Source of the DNA: Sphingomicrobium sediminis
Lineage (GTDB): Bacteria > Pseudomonadota > Alphaproteobacteria > Sphingomonadales > Sphingomonadaceae
Reading direction: 5' to 3'
Assembly (NCBI RefSeq): GCF_023805295.1
Contig: NZ_JAMSHT010000001.1
Span: forward strand, 1,674,001 to 1,738,000
Length of the DNA stretch: 64,000 bases
Shown here: positions 44,142-53,322 of the stretch, in pieces
Position numbering within the stretch: the stretch's first letter is position 1
How the letters are laid out: each line of letters begins with the position of its first letter
The notes under the pieces: generated by a model
The model's database searches: none
Told to the model about the DNA's origin: nothing
Seen by the model: the letters and a program-made list of their open reading frames with translations, nothing else
Translations under genes and position numbers: made by a program

Positions 44142-44813
44142 ATGCGCGACCAATTTGCCCATATCAGCGACTGGATCTTCGATCTGGACAACACGCTCTA
44201 CCCTGCCTCGAGCGGGCTGTTCGCGCATATCGACAAGCGCATGACCGGCTTCATCGCCGACCTGATGGACCTGGATCCGATCGAGGCGCGCAAGGTCCAG
44301 AAGGGCTATTTCGCCTCGCACGGCACCACGCTTGCGGGGCTGATGGCCGACCATGATGTCGACCCGCATCACTTCCTCGACCATGTCCACGACATTCCCC
44401 TCGAGGACATCACCCCGGACCCGCGCATCGTCGAGGGGATCGCCAACCTGCCGGGCCGGGCCTTCATCTACACCAATGGCGATGCGCCCTATGCCGGCCG
44501 CGTGCTCGAGCGATTGGGGCTCGGCAGCCATTTCGTACACGTCCACGACATCCACGCCACCAATTACCGCCCCAAGCCCGAGCCGCACGGCTACGAGCAG
44601 TTGGTGCGGCAGTTCGATATCGACCCGGCCGGCGCGCTGATGGTCGAGGACATGATCAAGAATCTGAAACCCGCCAAGGCCCTCGGTTTTACGACCATAT
44701 GGGTCGACAATGGATCGGAACAGGCGCAAGAAGCGCCCGATTTCGCCCATGTCGACCATCGCATCACCGATGTCGGCGCCTGGCTAGCCGAACTCAACGG
44801 AGACAATGAATGA
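44142..44813 (+). CDS. HAD-family pyrimidine 5'-nucleotidase
   Basis: The 223-residue HAD phosphatase has motif [10 protein letters not shown] (first Asp the nucleophile), motif II YTNGD, motif III Lys in [10 protein letters not shown] and motif [17 protein letters not shown]. This matches the SDT1/pyrimidine 5'-nucleotidase group, which dephosphorylates UMP/CMP-like substrates. It overlaps dapD by 4 bases (ATGA), an adjacency I recall in several alphaproteobacteria. The substrate is not fixed by sequence. Confidence 0.9.
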   Translation: MRDQFAHISDWIFDLDNTLYPASSGLFAHIDKRMTGFIADLMDLDPIEARKVQKGYFASHGTTLAGLMADHDVDPHHFLDHVHDIPLEDITPDPRIVEGIANLPGRAFIYTNGDAPYAGRVLERLGLGSHFVHVHDIHATNYRPKPEPHGYEQLVRQFDIDPAGALMVEDMIKNLKPAKALGFTTIWVDNGSEQAQEAPDFAHVDHRITDVGAWLAELNGDNE

Positions 44814-45628
44814 GCGACCTCCAATCCACCATCGATGCTGCCTGGGACCGCCGCGACAGCGTCAGTGCCGACGACAAGGCACTGGTCGAAGCCGTCGAGG
44901 AAGCGATCCTGCTCCTGGACCGCGGCGAGGAACGCGTCGCCGAGCCGACCGACAATGGCTGGGTCGTCAACCAGTGGCTCAAGAAAGCGGTCCTGCTTTC
45001 CTTCCGCCTCAACCCGATGAGCGTCATCGAAGGCGGCCCCGGCGGGGCGCATTGGTGGGACAAGGTCGACAGCAAATTTCTGGGCTGGGGCGAGGAAGCC
45101 TTCAAGCAGGCCGGTTTCCGCGCCGTGCCCAACGCGATCGTCCGCCGCGGCGCGCATGTCGCCAAGAATGCCGTGCTGATGCCGAGCTTCGTCAATATCG
45201 GCGCCTATGTCGGCGAAGGCACGATGATCGATACCTGGGCAACCGTCGGCAGCTGCGCGCAGATCGGCAGCAACGTCCACCTGTCGGGCGGCGCCGGCAT
45301 TGGCGGCGTGCTCGAACCGCTCCAGGCCGAACCGACCATCATCGAGGATGATTGCTTCATCGGGGCCCGCAGCGAAGTCGCCGAAGGCGTCATCGTCGAA
45401 AAGGGCGCGGTCCTGTCGATGGGCGTATTCATCTCGGCCTCGACCAAGATCGTCGACCGCCACACCGGCGCGGTCCATTATGGCCGCGTCCCGGCTTATT
45501 CGGTGGTCGTGCCGGGCACGATGCCGGGTCGCGATGGCCAGCCGAACCTCGCCTGCGCCGTCATCGTGAAGACCGTCGATGAAAAGACCCGCTCGAAGAC
45601 GGGAATCAACGAACTCCTGCGCGACTAG
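44810..45628 (+). CDS. dapD: Tetrahydrodipicolinate N-succinyltransferase
   Basis: DapD transfers succinyl from succinyl-CoA to tetrahydrodipicolinate in the lysine/meso-diaminopimelate pathway. The 272-residue protein has an N-terminal helical domain, [20 protein letters not shown] as active-site loop region, and left-handed beta-helix hexapeptide repeats ([45 protein letters not shown]). Length and order are standard. The stop abuts that of the convergent thioredoxin-like gene. Confidence 0.96.
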   Translation: MSDLQSTIDAAWDRRDSVSADDKALVEAVEEAILLLDRGEERVAEPTDNGWVVNQWLKKAVLLSFRLNPMSVIEGGPGGAHWWDKVDSKFLGWGEEAFKQAGFRAVPNAIVRRGAHVAKNAVLMPSFVNIGAYVGEGTMIDTWATVGSCAQIGSNVHLSGGAGIGGVLEPLQAEPTIIEDDCFIGARSEVAEGVIVEKGAVLSMGVFISASTKIVDRHTGAVHYGRVPAYSVVVPGTMPGRDGQPNLACAVIVKTVDEKTRSKTGINELLRD

Positions 45629-46174
45629 TTAGTCGAGCCGCGCCAGCAGTTCGGCGGCTTCCTCGCCGTCCCAGTGCAGGTCGCCGACGAAGCGCCACAC
45701 CTCGCGCCCCTCGCCGTCATAGAGGACGGTGGTGGGCATGATCGTGACGCTGAGCGCATCGGTCATCGCCATTTCGGGGTCCTGCCAAGTCTCGACGCCC
45801 TCAATCTCATTGTCGTCCAAAAAGGCGCGGATCGAGGCCTGCGGCACCTGGAAATCCTGGTTGAGCATGAGCACCTGCGGCGCATCCTCGCGCGCGGCGA
45901 GCGCCACCAGCGTCGGCAATTCCTCGATGCAGGGCGCGCACCAGCTCGCCCACAGGTTGACGAGGATGGGTTCGCCGCCGGCAATCTCGGCGAGCGTCGT
46001 TTCCTCGCCATCGGGCGCCAGCACCGCAATATCGGGCATTTGCGAGCCGGCTTCGCTCTCCACCAGGCCGGCCATCGTGCCGGCGGGCTGAGACGATTGA
46101 CCGTCGGTCTCGGCGCTCCCGCAAGCGGCAAGCGCGAGGGCGGCAAGGGCGATAAGATGCTGTTTCCTGATCAT
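45629..46174 (-). CDS. TlpA-like thioredoxin-fold lipoprotein
   Basis: The 181-residue protein has a lipoprotein signal (MIRKQHLIALAALALAAC) and a thioredoxin fold with the active site WASWCAPCIEE. It also has the cis-Pro region VTIMPTTVLYDGEG. It is probably anchored in the periplasm and reduces protein disulfides or helps cytochrome c maturation. ATG 46174 begins the signal peptide. It is divergent from the LptM-like gene, with a 15-base palindrome between them. Confidence 0.92.
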   Translation of the reverse strand: MIRKQHLIALAALALAACGSAETDGQSSQPAGTMAGLVESEAGSQMPDIAVLAPDGEETTLAEIAGGEPILVNLWASWCAPCIEELPTLVALAAREDAPQVLMLNQDFQVPQASIRAFLDDNEIEGVETWQDPEMAMTDALSVTIMPTTVLYDGEGREVWRFVGDLHWDGEEAAELLARLD

Positions 46175-46207
46175 GGCGTCGCCGATTAGGCGGTTGGCAG
46201 CGCGGCT

Positions 46208-46222
46208 GCAATGCGGCATTGC
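46208..46222. promoter_or_regulatory. Perfect 15-base palindrome between divergent lipoprotein genes
   Basis: GCAATGC-G-GCATTGC lies 8 bases upstream of the LptM-like ATG and 34 bases from the thioredoxin-like start. It could be an operator for both genes. No regulator is nearby, so the role is unproven. Confidence 0.35.
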
Positions 46223-46230
46223 GGGCAGCT

Positions 46231-46548
46231 ATGGACAGACGGCTGCTTCTTGCTCCCCTTCTCGTCGCGCTCGCCGCTTGCGGGCAGGACGGTCCGCTGC
46301 GCCCCGCCGACGGGAGCGACCTGCCGCCGCAGCCCGCGCTGGCGACCGAGCGTCCTGATGCCGAGGCGCTGCTGACCGCCCCTCCCATCGCCCGTCCCGA
46401 GCGCGTCGACGAGCTGGTGCGCCAGTCGACCCCGCGCCAACCCGATCCGTTCGACCTGCCCCCGCCCGAAGGCGGCGCGGCACCGGCCCCCTCGCCCGAA
46501 AGCGAGGATGATGACGATATTGCGCCCGAAGAGGACCCGATCCCATGA
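46231..46548 (+). CDS. LptM-like small lipoprotein
   Basis: This 105-residue lipoprotein has the signal MDRRLLLAPLLVALAAC followed directly by GQDGPLRPADGSDLPP. It thus matches the Cys-Gly-x-x-Gly-Pro-Leu pattern of LptM (YifL), which helps the LPS translocon LptDE mature. The rest is proline-rich and acidic (PESEDDDDIAPEEDP) and likely disordered. In most bacteria lptM lies by lysA; here it overlaps galU by 4 bases, an envelope-sugar gene. The family call rests on the short motif. Confidence 0.75.
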   Translation: MDRRLLLAPLLVALAACGQDGPLRPADGSDLPPQPALATERPDAEALLTAPPIARPERVDELVRQSTPRQPDPFDLPPPEGGAAPAPSPESEDDDDIAPEEDPIP

Positions 46549-47402
46549 CGAAGCCCATTCGCACCGCCATCTTCCCGGTCGCCGGTCTCGGCACGCGACT
46601 GCTGCCCGCGACCAAGACGATGCCCAAGGAAATGCTGACGATCGTCGATCGCCCGCTCATCCAATATGCGGTGGACGAGGCGCGCGAGGCAGGCGTCGAA
46701 CGACTGGTCTTCATCACCGGCCGCGGCAAGGCCAGCCTCGTCGACTATTTCGACATGGCCTACGAGCTTGAAAAGACGCTCGACGAAAAGGGCAAACCGC
46801 TCGATCCGCTCGCGTCCAGCCGCACCGGCTTCGGCGAGCTGGTCACGGTGCGCCAGCAACAGCCATTGGGTCTCGGCCATGCCGTCTGGTGCGCGCGCCA
46901 CATCACGGCTGACGAGCCCTTCGCCGTGCTGCTCCCCGACGACCTGATGGTCGGCAAGCCCGGCGCACTGAAACAGATGGTCGATGCCTACGAACAGCAT
47001 GGCGGCAACATCGTCTGTGCCCAGCAGGTGCCCAAGGAAAAGACCTCGAGCTACGGCATCGTCGATCCGGGCGAGACGCACGGCAAGGTCACCGAAGTGA
47101 AAGGCATGGTCGAGAAACCCGACCCGTCGCAAGCACCCTCCACGCTCGGCATTGTCGGCCGCTACATCCTTCAGCCCGAAGTGATGGACGAACTCGGCGC
47201 GCACGAGAAAGGCGCGGGCGGGGAGATCCAGCTCACCGATGCGATGGCCAAGCTGATCGGCCGCCAGCCCTTCCATGCGCTCGACGTCGATGCGGTGCGC
47301 CACGATTGCGGCAACAAGGCCGGCTTCGTTCTCGCCAACCTCGCCCTCGGCATGGCCGACGACGAGGTCGCGCCCAAACTCAAGGAATGGCTCGCCAGCT
47401 AG
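46545..47402 (+). CDS. galU: UTP-glucose-1-phosphate uridylyltransferase
   Basis: GalU makes UDP-glucose for envelope polysaccharides. The 285-residue protein shows the nucleotide-binding PVAGLGTRLLPATKTMPKEM, the sugar-binding FITGRGK, LLPDDLMVG and EKPDPSQAPS (general uridylyltransferase landmarks). Length is typical. ATG overlaps the stop of the lipoprotein gene. It is the only nucleotide-sugar gene in the window and could feed the envelope functions to the right. Confidence 0.95.
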   Translation: MTKPIRTAIFPVAGLGTRLLPATKTMPKEMLTIVDRPLIQYAVDEAREAGVERLVFITGRGKASLVDYFDMAYELEKTLDEKGKPLDPLASSRTGFGELVTVRQQQPLGLGHAVWCARHITADEPFAVLLPDDLMVGKPGALKQMVDAYEQHGGNIVCAQQVPKEKTSSYGIVDPGETHGKVTEVKGMVEKPDPSQAPSTLGIVGRYILQPEVMDELGAHEKGAGGEIQLTDAMAKLIGRQPFHALDVDAVRHDCGNKAGFVLANLALGMADDEVAPKLKEWLAS

Positions 47403-47974
47403 GCTTCGAGTTCGACGTCCCAATAAAGGAAATCGTGCCAGCTTTCGTGAAGGTGGTTGGGCGGGAAGGCCCGGCCATGCTCCTGCAACTGCCAGCTGGT
47501 CGGGCGGATCGGCGTGCCGCCATGGATCGGCATATGCGCTTCGGCAGGCGTGCGGCCGCCTTTCTTGAGGTTGCATGGTGCGCAGGCGGTGGCGACATTC
47601 TCCCAGCTTGTGACCCCGCCCTGCCGGCGCGGGATGACATGGTCGAAGGTCAGCTCGCGGCCCGAGCCGCAATAGACACATGTAAACTTGTCGCGCAGGA
47701 ACAGGTTGAATCGTGTGAAGGCAGGATATTCGTTGGGCTTCACATATTGCCGCAAGGCGATGACGCTCGGCAGCCGCATGTCGCAGCTGGGCGAATGCAC
47801 CCGCCGCTCATAATGGTCGATGACGTCGACGCGCTCGAGGAACATCGCCTTGACCGCGGTCTGCCAAGGCCACAGGCTCAGCGGGAAATAGCTCAAGGGC
47901 GTATAATCGGCATTCAGGACCAATGCCGGGCAGGATTCAGGATGTCTCAGCAGTTCCGGGTGATGATCAACCAC
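47399..47974 (-). CDS. HNH endonuclease
   Basis: The protein has an N-terminal HPELLRHPESCPALVLNADY segment and PLSYFPLSLWPWQTAVKAMF. The HNH core is CVYCGSGRELTFDHVIPRRQGG with a second CxxC at CAPCNLKKGGRT. Two CxxC pairs bind structural zinc. Such genes are widespread in the chromosomes of alphaproteobacteria and their role is unclear; it may be housekeeping DNA processing. GTG 47974 (191 residues) has GGAAAGG 7 bases upstream and fits remembered homologues. An ATG at 48031 with AAGGTGAG would add 19 residues. Confidence 0.88.
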   Translation of the reverse strand: MVDHHPELLRHPESCPALVLNADYTPLSYFPLSLWPWQTAVKAMFLERVDVIDHYERRVHSPSCDMRLPSVIALRQYVKPNEYPAFTRFNLFLRDKFTCVYCGSGRELTFDHVIPRRQGGVTSWENVATACAPCNLKKGGRTPAEAHMPIHGGTPIRPTSWQLQEHGRAFPPNHLHESWHDFLYWDVELEA

Positions 47975-48174
47975 AAGGAGGCCTTTCCGTGTCGTTCCCT
48001 TTCGGGCCTCGACACCGGTCCCCCGGCGCATCGCACTCACCTTGCGGGAGACCGGCGGCCGACTGGCCCGTCTTTCCGTCTGATGCCCCGCCGGATGCCA
48101 CCCCGGAGAGTCAGGGTCATGACACCAGAATCGCGGAATCGTGACAAGAGTCACTTTTGCAACACTGCCGAGTC

Positions 48175-49026
48175 ATGATCGTCACGCGTTTCGCCCCCTC
48201 GCCGACCGGCCTTTTGCACCTGGGTCACGCCTATAGCCTCGCCCAAGGCGCAAGGGCCGCCCGCGACGGGCAGCTCAAGCTTCGCATCGACGATCTCGAC
48301 CCCGGCCGCTGCCGCCCCGAATTTGTCGACGGCATCATGGAGGACATGGACTGGCTGGGCGTTCGCTTCGACGGTGACGTCATGGTGGAGAGCCAGCGGG
48401 TCGATGCCTATGAAGACGCGCTCGATAGCTTGCGTCAGCGCGGCCTTCTCTATGCCTGCTTCTGCACCCGCAAGGATATCGTCGCCGCCCTCAATGCCCC
48501 GCATGGCGATCCCGGCGCGCATTATCCCGGCACCTGTCGCGGCCTGCCCGACCACCCCGTCCGCCGCGAGGCCGAGCCGCATAGCTGGCGCCTCGATGGG
48601 AAAAAAGCGCTGGAAATGGCCGGCGGCCTGCCGAGCTGGCGCGATCATGACGGCACCAACCATCGTGGCCGCGAGGAAGACATCGGTGACGCCATCCTTG
48701 CCCGCAAGGACGCGCCCGCCGCCTATCATCTCGCCTGCGTACTCGACGATGCGGCGCAGGGCGTGAACCTCGTCACCCGCAGCGCCGATCTCGAAGGCTC
48801 GACCACAATCCAACGGCTACTACAGATCCTTCTCGACCTGCCTGAGCCCTCCTACCTCCATCATCGCCTGGTCGTGGATGCCGGGACGGGCAAGCGCCTG
48901 TCCAAGCGCGACGAGGCCCCGACATTGAAGGCGATGCGCGACAAGGGCGTCGACGGCCCTGCCCTGCTCGAAGGCCTGATGGACGAAAGGCTGCCCTTGG
49001 GTTTTGCGCTGGCCGATCCTACATAG
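48175..49026 (+). CDS. gluQ: Glutamyl-Q tRNA(Asp) synthetase
   Basis: GluQ-RS attaches glutamate to the queuosine base in the anticodon of tRNA-Asp. The 283-residue protein has the class I motifs HLGH (in RFAPSPTGLLHLGHAYS) and KRLSKRD. It has IDDLDPGRCRPEF and the zinc-site cysteines CFCTRKD and TCRG. It lacks the C-terminal anticodon-binding half of glutamyl-tRNA synthetase, which supports this call. ATG 48175 gives the standard MIVTRFAPSPTG start; an upstream ATG six codons away adds non-conserved sequence. Confidence 0.93.
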   Translation: MIVTRFAPSPTGLLHLGHAYSLAQGARAARDGQLKLRIDDLDPGRCRPEFVDGIMEDMDWLGVRFDGDVMVESQRVDAYEDALDSLRQRGLLYACFCTRKDIVAALNAPHGDPGAHYPGTCRGLPDHPVRREAEPHSWRLDGKKALEMAGGLPSWRDHDGTNHRGREEDIGDAILARKDAPAAYHLACVLDDAAQGVNLVTRSADLEGSTTIQRLLQILLDLPEPSYLHHRLVVDAGTGKRLSKRDEAPTLKAMRDKGVDGPALLEGLMDERLPLGFALADPT

Positions 49027-49031
49027 GGGCC

Positions 49032-49235
49032 ATGACGACATTTCTCGCAATCCTGCTGATCATCGCCATGGGCGCGACCGGCTATGCACTCGTTCGCGGC
49101 GTCATCGCCATGGCCAATGGCAAGGACATGACCGGCGAGGTCCAGCAGAAATATATGCAAAAGCGCGTGCTCTATCAGGGCATCGCCATTGTGATCATGA
49201 CGCTGATCTTCCTCGCCATGGGCGCCGGTCGCTGA
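49032..49235 (+). CDS. HIG1-like twin-helix membrane protein
   Basis: The 67-residue protein has two membrane helices (TTFLAILLIIAMGATGYALV; VLYQGIAIVIMTLIFLAMG) joined by a basic loop, NGKDMTGEVQQKYMQKR. The loop is typical of the HIG1 domain (MxxRVxxQ). HIG1 proteins associate with cytochrome oxidase assembly in mitochondria and bacteria, so a role near the respiratory chain is inferred. It begins 5 bases after gluQ and precedes the adenosyltransferase gene by 13 bases. Confidence 0.85.
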   Translation: MTTFLAILLIIAMGATGYALVRGVIAMANGKDMTGEVQQKYMQKRVLYQGIAIVIMTLIFLAMGAGR

Positions 49236-49248
49236 TAGCACTGGCCGC

Positions 49249-49812
49249 ATGGTCAAGCTCAACAAGATCTACACCCGCACCGGCGATGACGGCACATCCG
49301 GCCTCGTCGACGGCAGCCGCGTCGCCAAGAACAGCCTTCGCATGCAGGCCATCGGCGATGTCGATGAAGCCAATAGCGCGCTGGGCGTCGCCATTGCCGC
49401 GATCGAAGGCGGCGAGGAAGGCGACATTCTCGCGCTGCGCCGCATCCAGAACGAATTGTTCGATCTGGGCGCCGATCTCGCCACGCCTGACGGTATCGAG
49501 GGCGCGCTACGCATCCAGCCCGAGCAAGTCGCGCGCCTCGAGGACGAAATCGACGCGATGAACGACAGCCTCGAGCCGCTGACCAGCTTCGTGCTGCCTG
49601 GTGGCTCGGCCGGCACCGCGCATCTCTATCTTGCCCGCGCCGTCGTGCGCCGCGCCGAGCGCAAGGCCGTCGCGCTGGCCGCAGAAGAGCCGGTCAACGA
49701 GCATGCGCTCGCCTATATCAACCGCCTTTCGGACCATCTTTTCGTGGCTGCACGCTCGGTCGCCGTGGCCGGTAGCGGCGAGATCAAATGGGAGCCTGGC
49801 GCCACCCGCTAG
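49249..49812 (+). CDS. pduO: Cob(I)alamin adenosyltransferase, PduO type
   Basis: The 187-residue enzyme adenosylates cob(I)alamin to coenzyme B12. Landmarks are IYTRTGDDGTSGL at the N-terminus (ATP binding), RIQNELFDLGADLA, FVLPGGSAGTA and ARAVVRRAERKA. These separate the PduO group from the CobA and EutT groups. No other cobalamin gene is nearby. It shares the small operon gluQ, HIG1-like, pduO. Confidence 0.93.
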   Translation: MVKLNKIYTRTGDDGTSGLVDGSRVAKNSLRMQAIGDVDEANSALGVAIAAIEGGEEGDILALRRIQNELFDLGADLATPDGIEGALRIQPEQVARLEDEIDAMNDSLEPLTSFVLPGGSAGTAHLYLARAVVRRAERKAVALAAEEPVNEHALAYINRLSDHLFVAARSVAVAGSGEIKWEPGATR

Positions 49813-49870
49813 AAAATTTCGCAGGCCAACGTAGCATTCCCGTAACTTTGGCTGTTATGAAGGCTTCATT

Positions 49871-51115
49871 GTGGCGCGTGCGGACGAGCAACCCCGGCCG
49901 GATCTCGGCAAGCAATATGCGGCGACGCGTAGCCTGACGCTCGACCTTGCCGCGCCCTTGTCGGACGCCGATGCGACGATCCAGCCGCACCCCGACGCCA
50001 GCCCCGCCAAATGGCATCTCGCGCACACCACCTGGTTCTTCGAGACCTTCATCCTGCGCGACCATGTGCCGGGCTATTCGCTCTATGACGAACGCTGGCC
50101 CTATCTCTTCAACAGCTATTATGAGGGTGAGGGCGAACGTCACATGCGCGCGCGCCGCGGCATGGTGAGCCGCCCCAGCCTCGATGAAATCCGCGCCTAT
50201 CGCGCCCATGTCGACACCGTCCTCATGGATGCGCTGCCGCAGCTGCCCGACGAGGTGCAGGCACTGGTGACGCTCGGCGTGCATCACGAACAGCAGCACC
50301 AGGAACTGTTCCTCACCGATATTCTCGCGACGCTTGCAGAGAACCCGCTCGATCCCGTCTATATGGATGGGCCGCCGCTGCAGCAGGACAATGCCGCGCC
50401 GATGGGCTGGACCCGCCATGAAGGCGGCACGGTCGAGATCGGGACGAACGGCGGTGACGGCTTCAGCTTCGATTGCGAGCGTCCCCGCCACCAGCTGATC
50501 GTGCCCGGTTTCGAGCTTGCCGACCGACTGGTCACGCAGGGCGAATGGGCCGACTTCATGCGCGACGGCGGCTATTCGACCCCATCGCTCTGGCTGTCGG
50601 ACGGGTGGGCATGGACTTGCGAGAACAAGATCGAAAGCCCGCTCTACTGGGATTGCCGCGACGGCGAATGGTCGCGCTTCACCTTGTCGGGCCGCCGCCC
50701 GATCGAGCCCGGCCTGCCGGTCACGCATATCAACTATTTCGAAGCCGAAGCCTATGCCCGCTGGGCCGGCGTGCGCCTGCCGACCGAGGCCGAGTGGGAG
50801 CTTGCCGCGGCCCATGCCGACGCAGCCGCCGGCAACCAGCTCGACCGCGCCGCACCGGTCATGCCGGTGGGCTCGGACAACCTGTTCGGCGATTGCTGGC
50901 AATGGACCGGCTCGGCCTACCTGCCCTATCCCGGCTTCACCCCCGAAGAGGGCACGGTCGGCGAATATAATGGCAAGTTCATGTGCGGGCAGTTCGTCCT
51001 CAAGGGCGCGTCCTGCGCCACCCCGCGCGGGCATAGCCGCGCCACCTATCGCAATTTCTTCTACCCGGCCCAGCGCTGGCAGTTCACCGGAGTCCGTCTT
51101 GCCCGAAACGCTTGA
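49871..51115 (+). CDS. egtB: Ergothioneine biosynthesis sulfoxide synthase EgtB
   Basis: EgtB is an iron oxygenase that joins a thiol (gamma-glutamylcysteine or cysteine) to hercynine with oxygen. The 414-residue protein has an N-terminal DinB-like domain with the iron-binding histidines in KWHLAHTTWFFE and GVHHEQQHQELF. A C-terminal formylglycine-enzyme-like domain carries VRLPTEAEWELAAAHA and WQWTGSAYLPYPGF. The start is GTG, with GAAGG 7 bases upstream. It overlaps egtD by 17 bases, forming a two-gene ergothioneine unit; no EgtC-like or EgtE-like gene is present. Confidence 0.94.
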   Translation: MARADEQPRPDLGKQYAATRSLTLDLAAPLSDADATIQPHPDASPAKWHLAHTTWFFETFILRDHVPGYSLYDERWPYLFNSYYEGEGERHMRARRGMVSRPSLDEIRAYRAHVDTVLMDALPQLPDEVQALVTLGVHHEQQHQELFLTDILATLAENPLDPVYMDGPPLQQDNAAPMGWTRHEGGTVEIGTNGGDGFSFDCERPRHQLIVPGFELADRLVTQGEWADFMRDGGYSTPSLWLSDGWAWTCENKIESPLYWDCRDGEWSRFTLSGRRPIEPGLPVTHINYFEAEAYARWAGVRLPTEAEWELAAAHADAAAGNQLDRAAPVMPVGSDNLFGDCWQWTGSAYLPYPGFTPEEGTVGEYNGKFMCGQFVLKGASCATPRGHSRATYRNFFYPAQRWQFTGVRLARNA

Positions 51116-52067
51116 GGCCGCAGTTACGGTCGACCCCGCCTTCCGCGACGATGTGTTGCGGGGCCTGAAACAGAAGCAGCCCTCCATCCCCGCCCGCTGG
51201 CTCTACGACCGGCGCGGTTCGGAGCTGTTCGACGATATCACTCGCCTCGATGCCTATTATCCCACCCGCGTCGAGACCAGGATCATGCGCGACAATGCGG
51301 CTGAAATCGCTGCCGCCGCCGGCAAGGGCGGCGCGCTCATCGAGTTCGGCGCCGGCAGCGTGACCAAGACGCCGCTGATGATCAATGCGCTGGAGCCCGA
51401 TCATTATGTCCCGATCGACATTTCGGGCGATTATCTGCGCGACAGTGCGGCCAAGCTGAAGGCCGACCATCCGGGCCTCGAGGTCGATCCGGTCGAAGCC
51501 GATTTCACCAAGCCCTTCGACCTGCCCGACGCTATCGCCGGACTACACCGCGTCGGCTTCTTTCCCGGCTCGACCATCGGCAATTTCGTGCCGCGTAGCG
51601 CTACCGACCTGCTGCGCAGCTTCCGGGATATCCTGCTCGACGACAGCATGCTGCTGATCGGGATGGACCGGGTGAAGGATCTGGATCGCCTGCGCGCCGC
51701 CTATGATGACCCCGAGGGCGTCACCGCGGCATTCAACAAGAATCTCCTCACCCGCATCAATCGCGAGCTAGATGCGCGCGTCGATGAAGACGCCTTCGTC
51801 CACGAGGCGCGCTGGAACGAGATGCTGGGGCGGATCGAGATGCATCTCGTCGCCACCCGCGATACGGTGATGGACATCGAAGGCGAGCGCTTCGCCTTTG
51901 CCGAGGGCGACACCATCCACACCGAAAACAGCCACAAATATGGCAAGCGCGGCGCGCGCACCCTGCTGCTCTCGGGCGGCTGGACGCCGATCGCCGAGTG
52001 GGTCGATGCGGACCGCGACTTCGCCTTCATCCTCGCCGAGGCCCAGCCCAACCGGTTCGCGCCCTAG
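51099..52067 (+). CDS. egtD: L-histidine N(alpha)-methyltransferase EgtD
   Basis: EgtD trimethylates histidine to hercynine using SAM, the step before EgtB. The 322-residue protein has RWLYDRRGSELFDDITRLD, AYYPTRVETRIM, the SAM-binding EFGAGSVTKTPLMINAL and GFFPGSTIGNFVP. The frame is open upstream within egtB, but homology begins at PETLEAAVTVDP. TTG 51099 has CGGAG 6 bases before it, and no ATG or GTG occurs at a suitable place. It therefore starts 17 bases inside egtB, consistent with coupled translation. Confidence 0.93.
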   Translation: MPETLEAAVTVDPAFRDDVLRGLKQKQPSIPARWLYDRRGSELFDDITRLDAYYPTRVETRIMRDNAAEIAAAAGKGGALIEFGAGSVTKTPLMINALEPDHYVPIDISGDYLRDSAAKLKADHPGLEVDPVEADFTKPFDLPDAIAGLHRVGFFPGSTIGNFVPRSATDLLRSFRDILLDDSMLLIGMDRVKDLDRLRAAYDDPEGVTAAFNKNLLTRINRELDARVDEDAFVHEARWNEMLGRIEMHLVATRDTVMDIEGERFAFAEGDTIHTENSHKYGKRGARTLLLSGGWTPIAEWVDADRDFAFILAEAQPNRFAP

Positions 52068-52126
52068 CGACGCCCGTCCATAGAGACCGTGTTGCAGTGC
52101 GAAGAGGGGCAAGCTAAGCCTCGGCC

Positions 52127-52435
52127 ATGATCTACGCGCTCTTCAATATTCTCTACATCCTGCTCGATGTGCTCTTCTGGGTGATCATCGCGCAGGTGAT
52201 CATCAGCTGGCTGTTCGTCTTCAAGGTGCTCGACCCATACAGTCGCGTCGTCGCCACGATCGTCGAGGTGCTGGAGCGCATTACCGCGCCCATTTACCGG
52301 CCGATCCGCAAGATTCTGCCCGATTTCGGCCAACTCGACCTGTCGCCGATGGTCGTTCTGTTCGGCATCCTGATCCTGCAGCGCGCCGTCATTCCCGGCA
52401 TCCTCATGGAGCTTGGCCCGACGGTGGTGCGATGA
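52127..52435 (+). CDS. YggT family membrane protein
   Basis: This 102-residue protein has two hydrophobic segments ([39 protein letters not shown]) and the family signature [18 protein letters not shown] between them. YggT proteins are linked to cell division-associated loci in some bacteria and to osmotic tolerance in others; no firm function exists. It overlaps folD by 4 bases (ATGA), so the two are cotranscribed. Confidence 0.9.
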   Translation: MIYALFNILYILLDVLFWVIIAQVIISWLFVFKVLDPYSRVVATIVEVLERITAPIYRPIRKILPDFGQLDLSPMVVLFGILILQRAVIPGILMELGPTVVR

Positions 52436-53322
52436 GCGCCGACAAGATCGACGGCAAGGCCGCCGCCGCCGCCTTGCGCGAGCGGATCGCCAGCGCCGTT
52501 TCGCATTTCAAGGAGCAAGTGGGCCGCGCGCCCGGCCTCCATGTCGTCTTGGTCGGCGACGATCCGGCGAGCGCGGTCTATGTCGGTTCCAAGGAGAAAG
52601 CGACCGAAGCCGCCGGCATGGTCGGCAAAGTCCACCGCTATCCTGCGGGCGTGACCGAGGCGGAAATCCTCCACCTCATCGACCGGATGAACCGTGATGC
52701 GACGGTCGACGGCATCCTCGTCCAGCTCCCGCTCCCCGACCATATTGACAGCGCGCATGTGCTCGATCGCATCGACCCCGCCAAGGATGTCGACGGCTTC
52801 CACGTTATCAATGCCGGCAAGCTCGCGGTGGGCGAGAGCGCGCTCGTGCCGTGCACGCCTTATGGCTGCATCCACTTGCTGAAAGAGCGTCTCGGCGACC
52901 TTTCAGGCAAGCATGCCGTGGTGATCGGCCGCTCCAACATCGTCGGCAAGCCGATGGCGCAATTGCTGCTGCAGGAAAATGCCACCGTCACCATCGCGCA
53001 CAGTCGCACTGCCGACCTGCCCGCATTGGCGCGCCAGGCCGACATTCTCGTCGCCGCCGTGGGCCGCCCCGAAATGATCAAGGGCGACTGGGTGAAACCC
53101 GGCGCGACGGTGATCGACGTCGGCATCAACCGCCTGCGCCCGAGCGAAGAGGGCGGGCGCGGCAAGCTGGTCGGTGACGTTGCCTATGACGAAGCCGCCG
53201 AACATGCCGCTGCCATCACCCCCGTGCCCGGCGGCGTCGGCCCCATGACCATCGCCATGCTGCTCGCCAACACGCTGCGAGCCGCCAATGCCCGAGAAGG
53301 GCTGGAGCCGCCGCAGCTATGA
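52432..53322 (+). CDS. folD: Methylenetetrahydrofolate dehydrogenase/cyclohydrolase FolD
   Basis: FolD interconverts methylene- and formyl-tetrahydrofolate with NADP. The 296-residue protein has the catalytic Lys region [25 protein letters not shown], the Rossmann segment [17 protein letters not shown] and [15 protein letters not shown]. All landmarks are in place and the length is usual. It overlaps the genes on both sides by 4 bases. Confidence 0.96.
   Translation: MSADKIDGKAAAAALRERIASAVSHFKEQVGRAPGLHVVLVGDDPASAVYVGSKEKATEAAGMVGKVHRYPAGVTEAEILHLIDRMNRDATVDGILVQLPLPDHIDSAHVLDRIDPAKDVDGFHVINAGKLAVGESALVPCTPYGCIHLLKERLGDLSGKHAVVIGRSNIVGKPMAQLLLQENATVTIAHSRTADLPALARQADILVAAVGRPEMIKGDWVKPGATVIDVGINRLRPSEEGGRGKLVGDVAYDEAAEHAAAITPVPGGVGPMTIAMLLANTLRAANAREGLEPPQL

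Noticed and set aside
47975..48174. Possible longer N-terminus of the HNH nuclease or a gene between it and gluQ
   Set aside because: The extension from 48154 is Arg/Pro-rich without homology. An ATG at 48031 remains possible, but the GTG at 47974 has the better binding site; no separate gene is seen.
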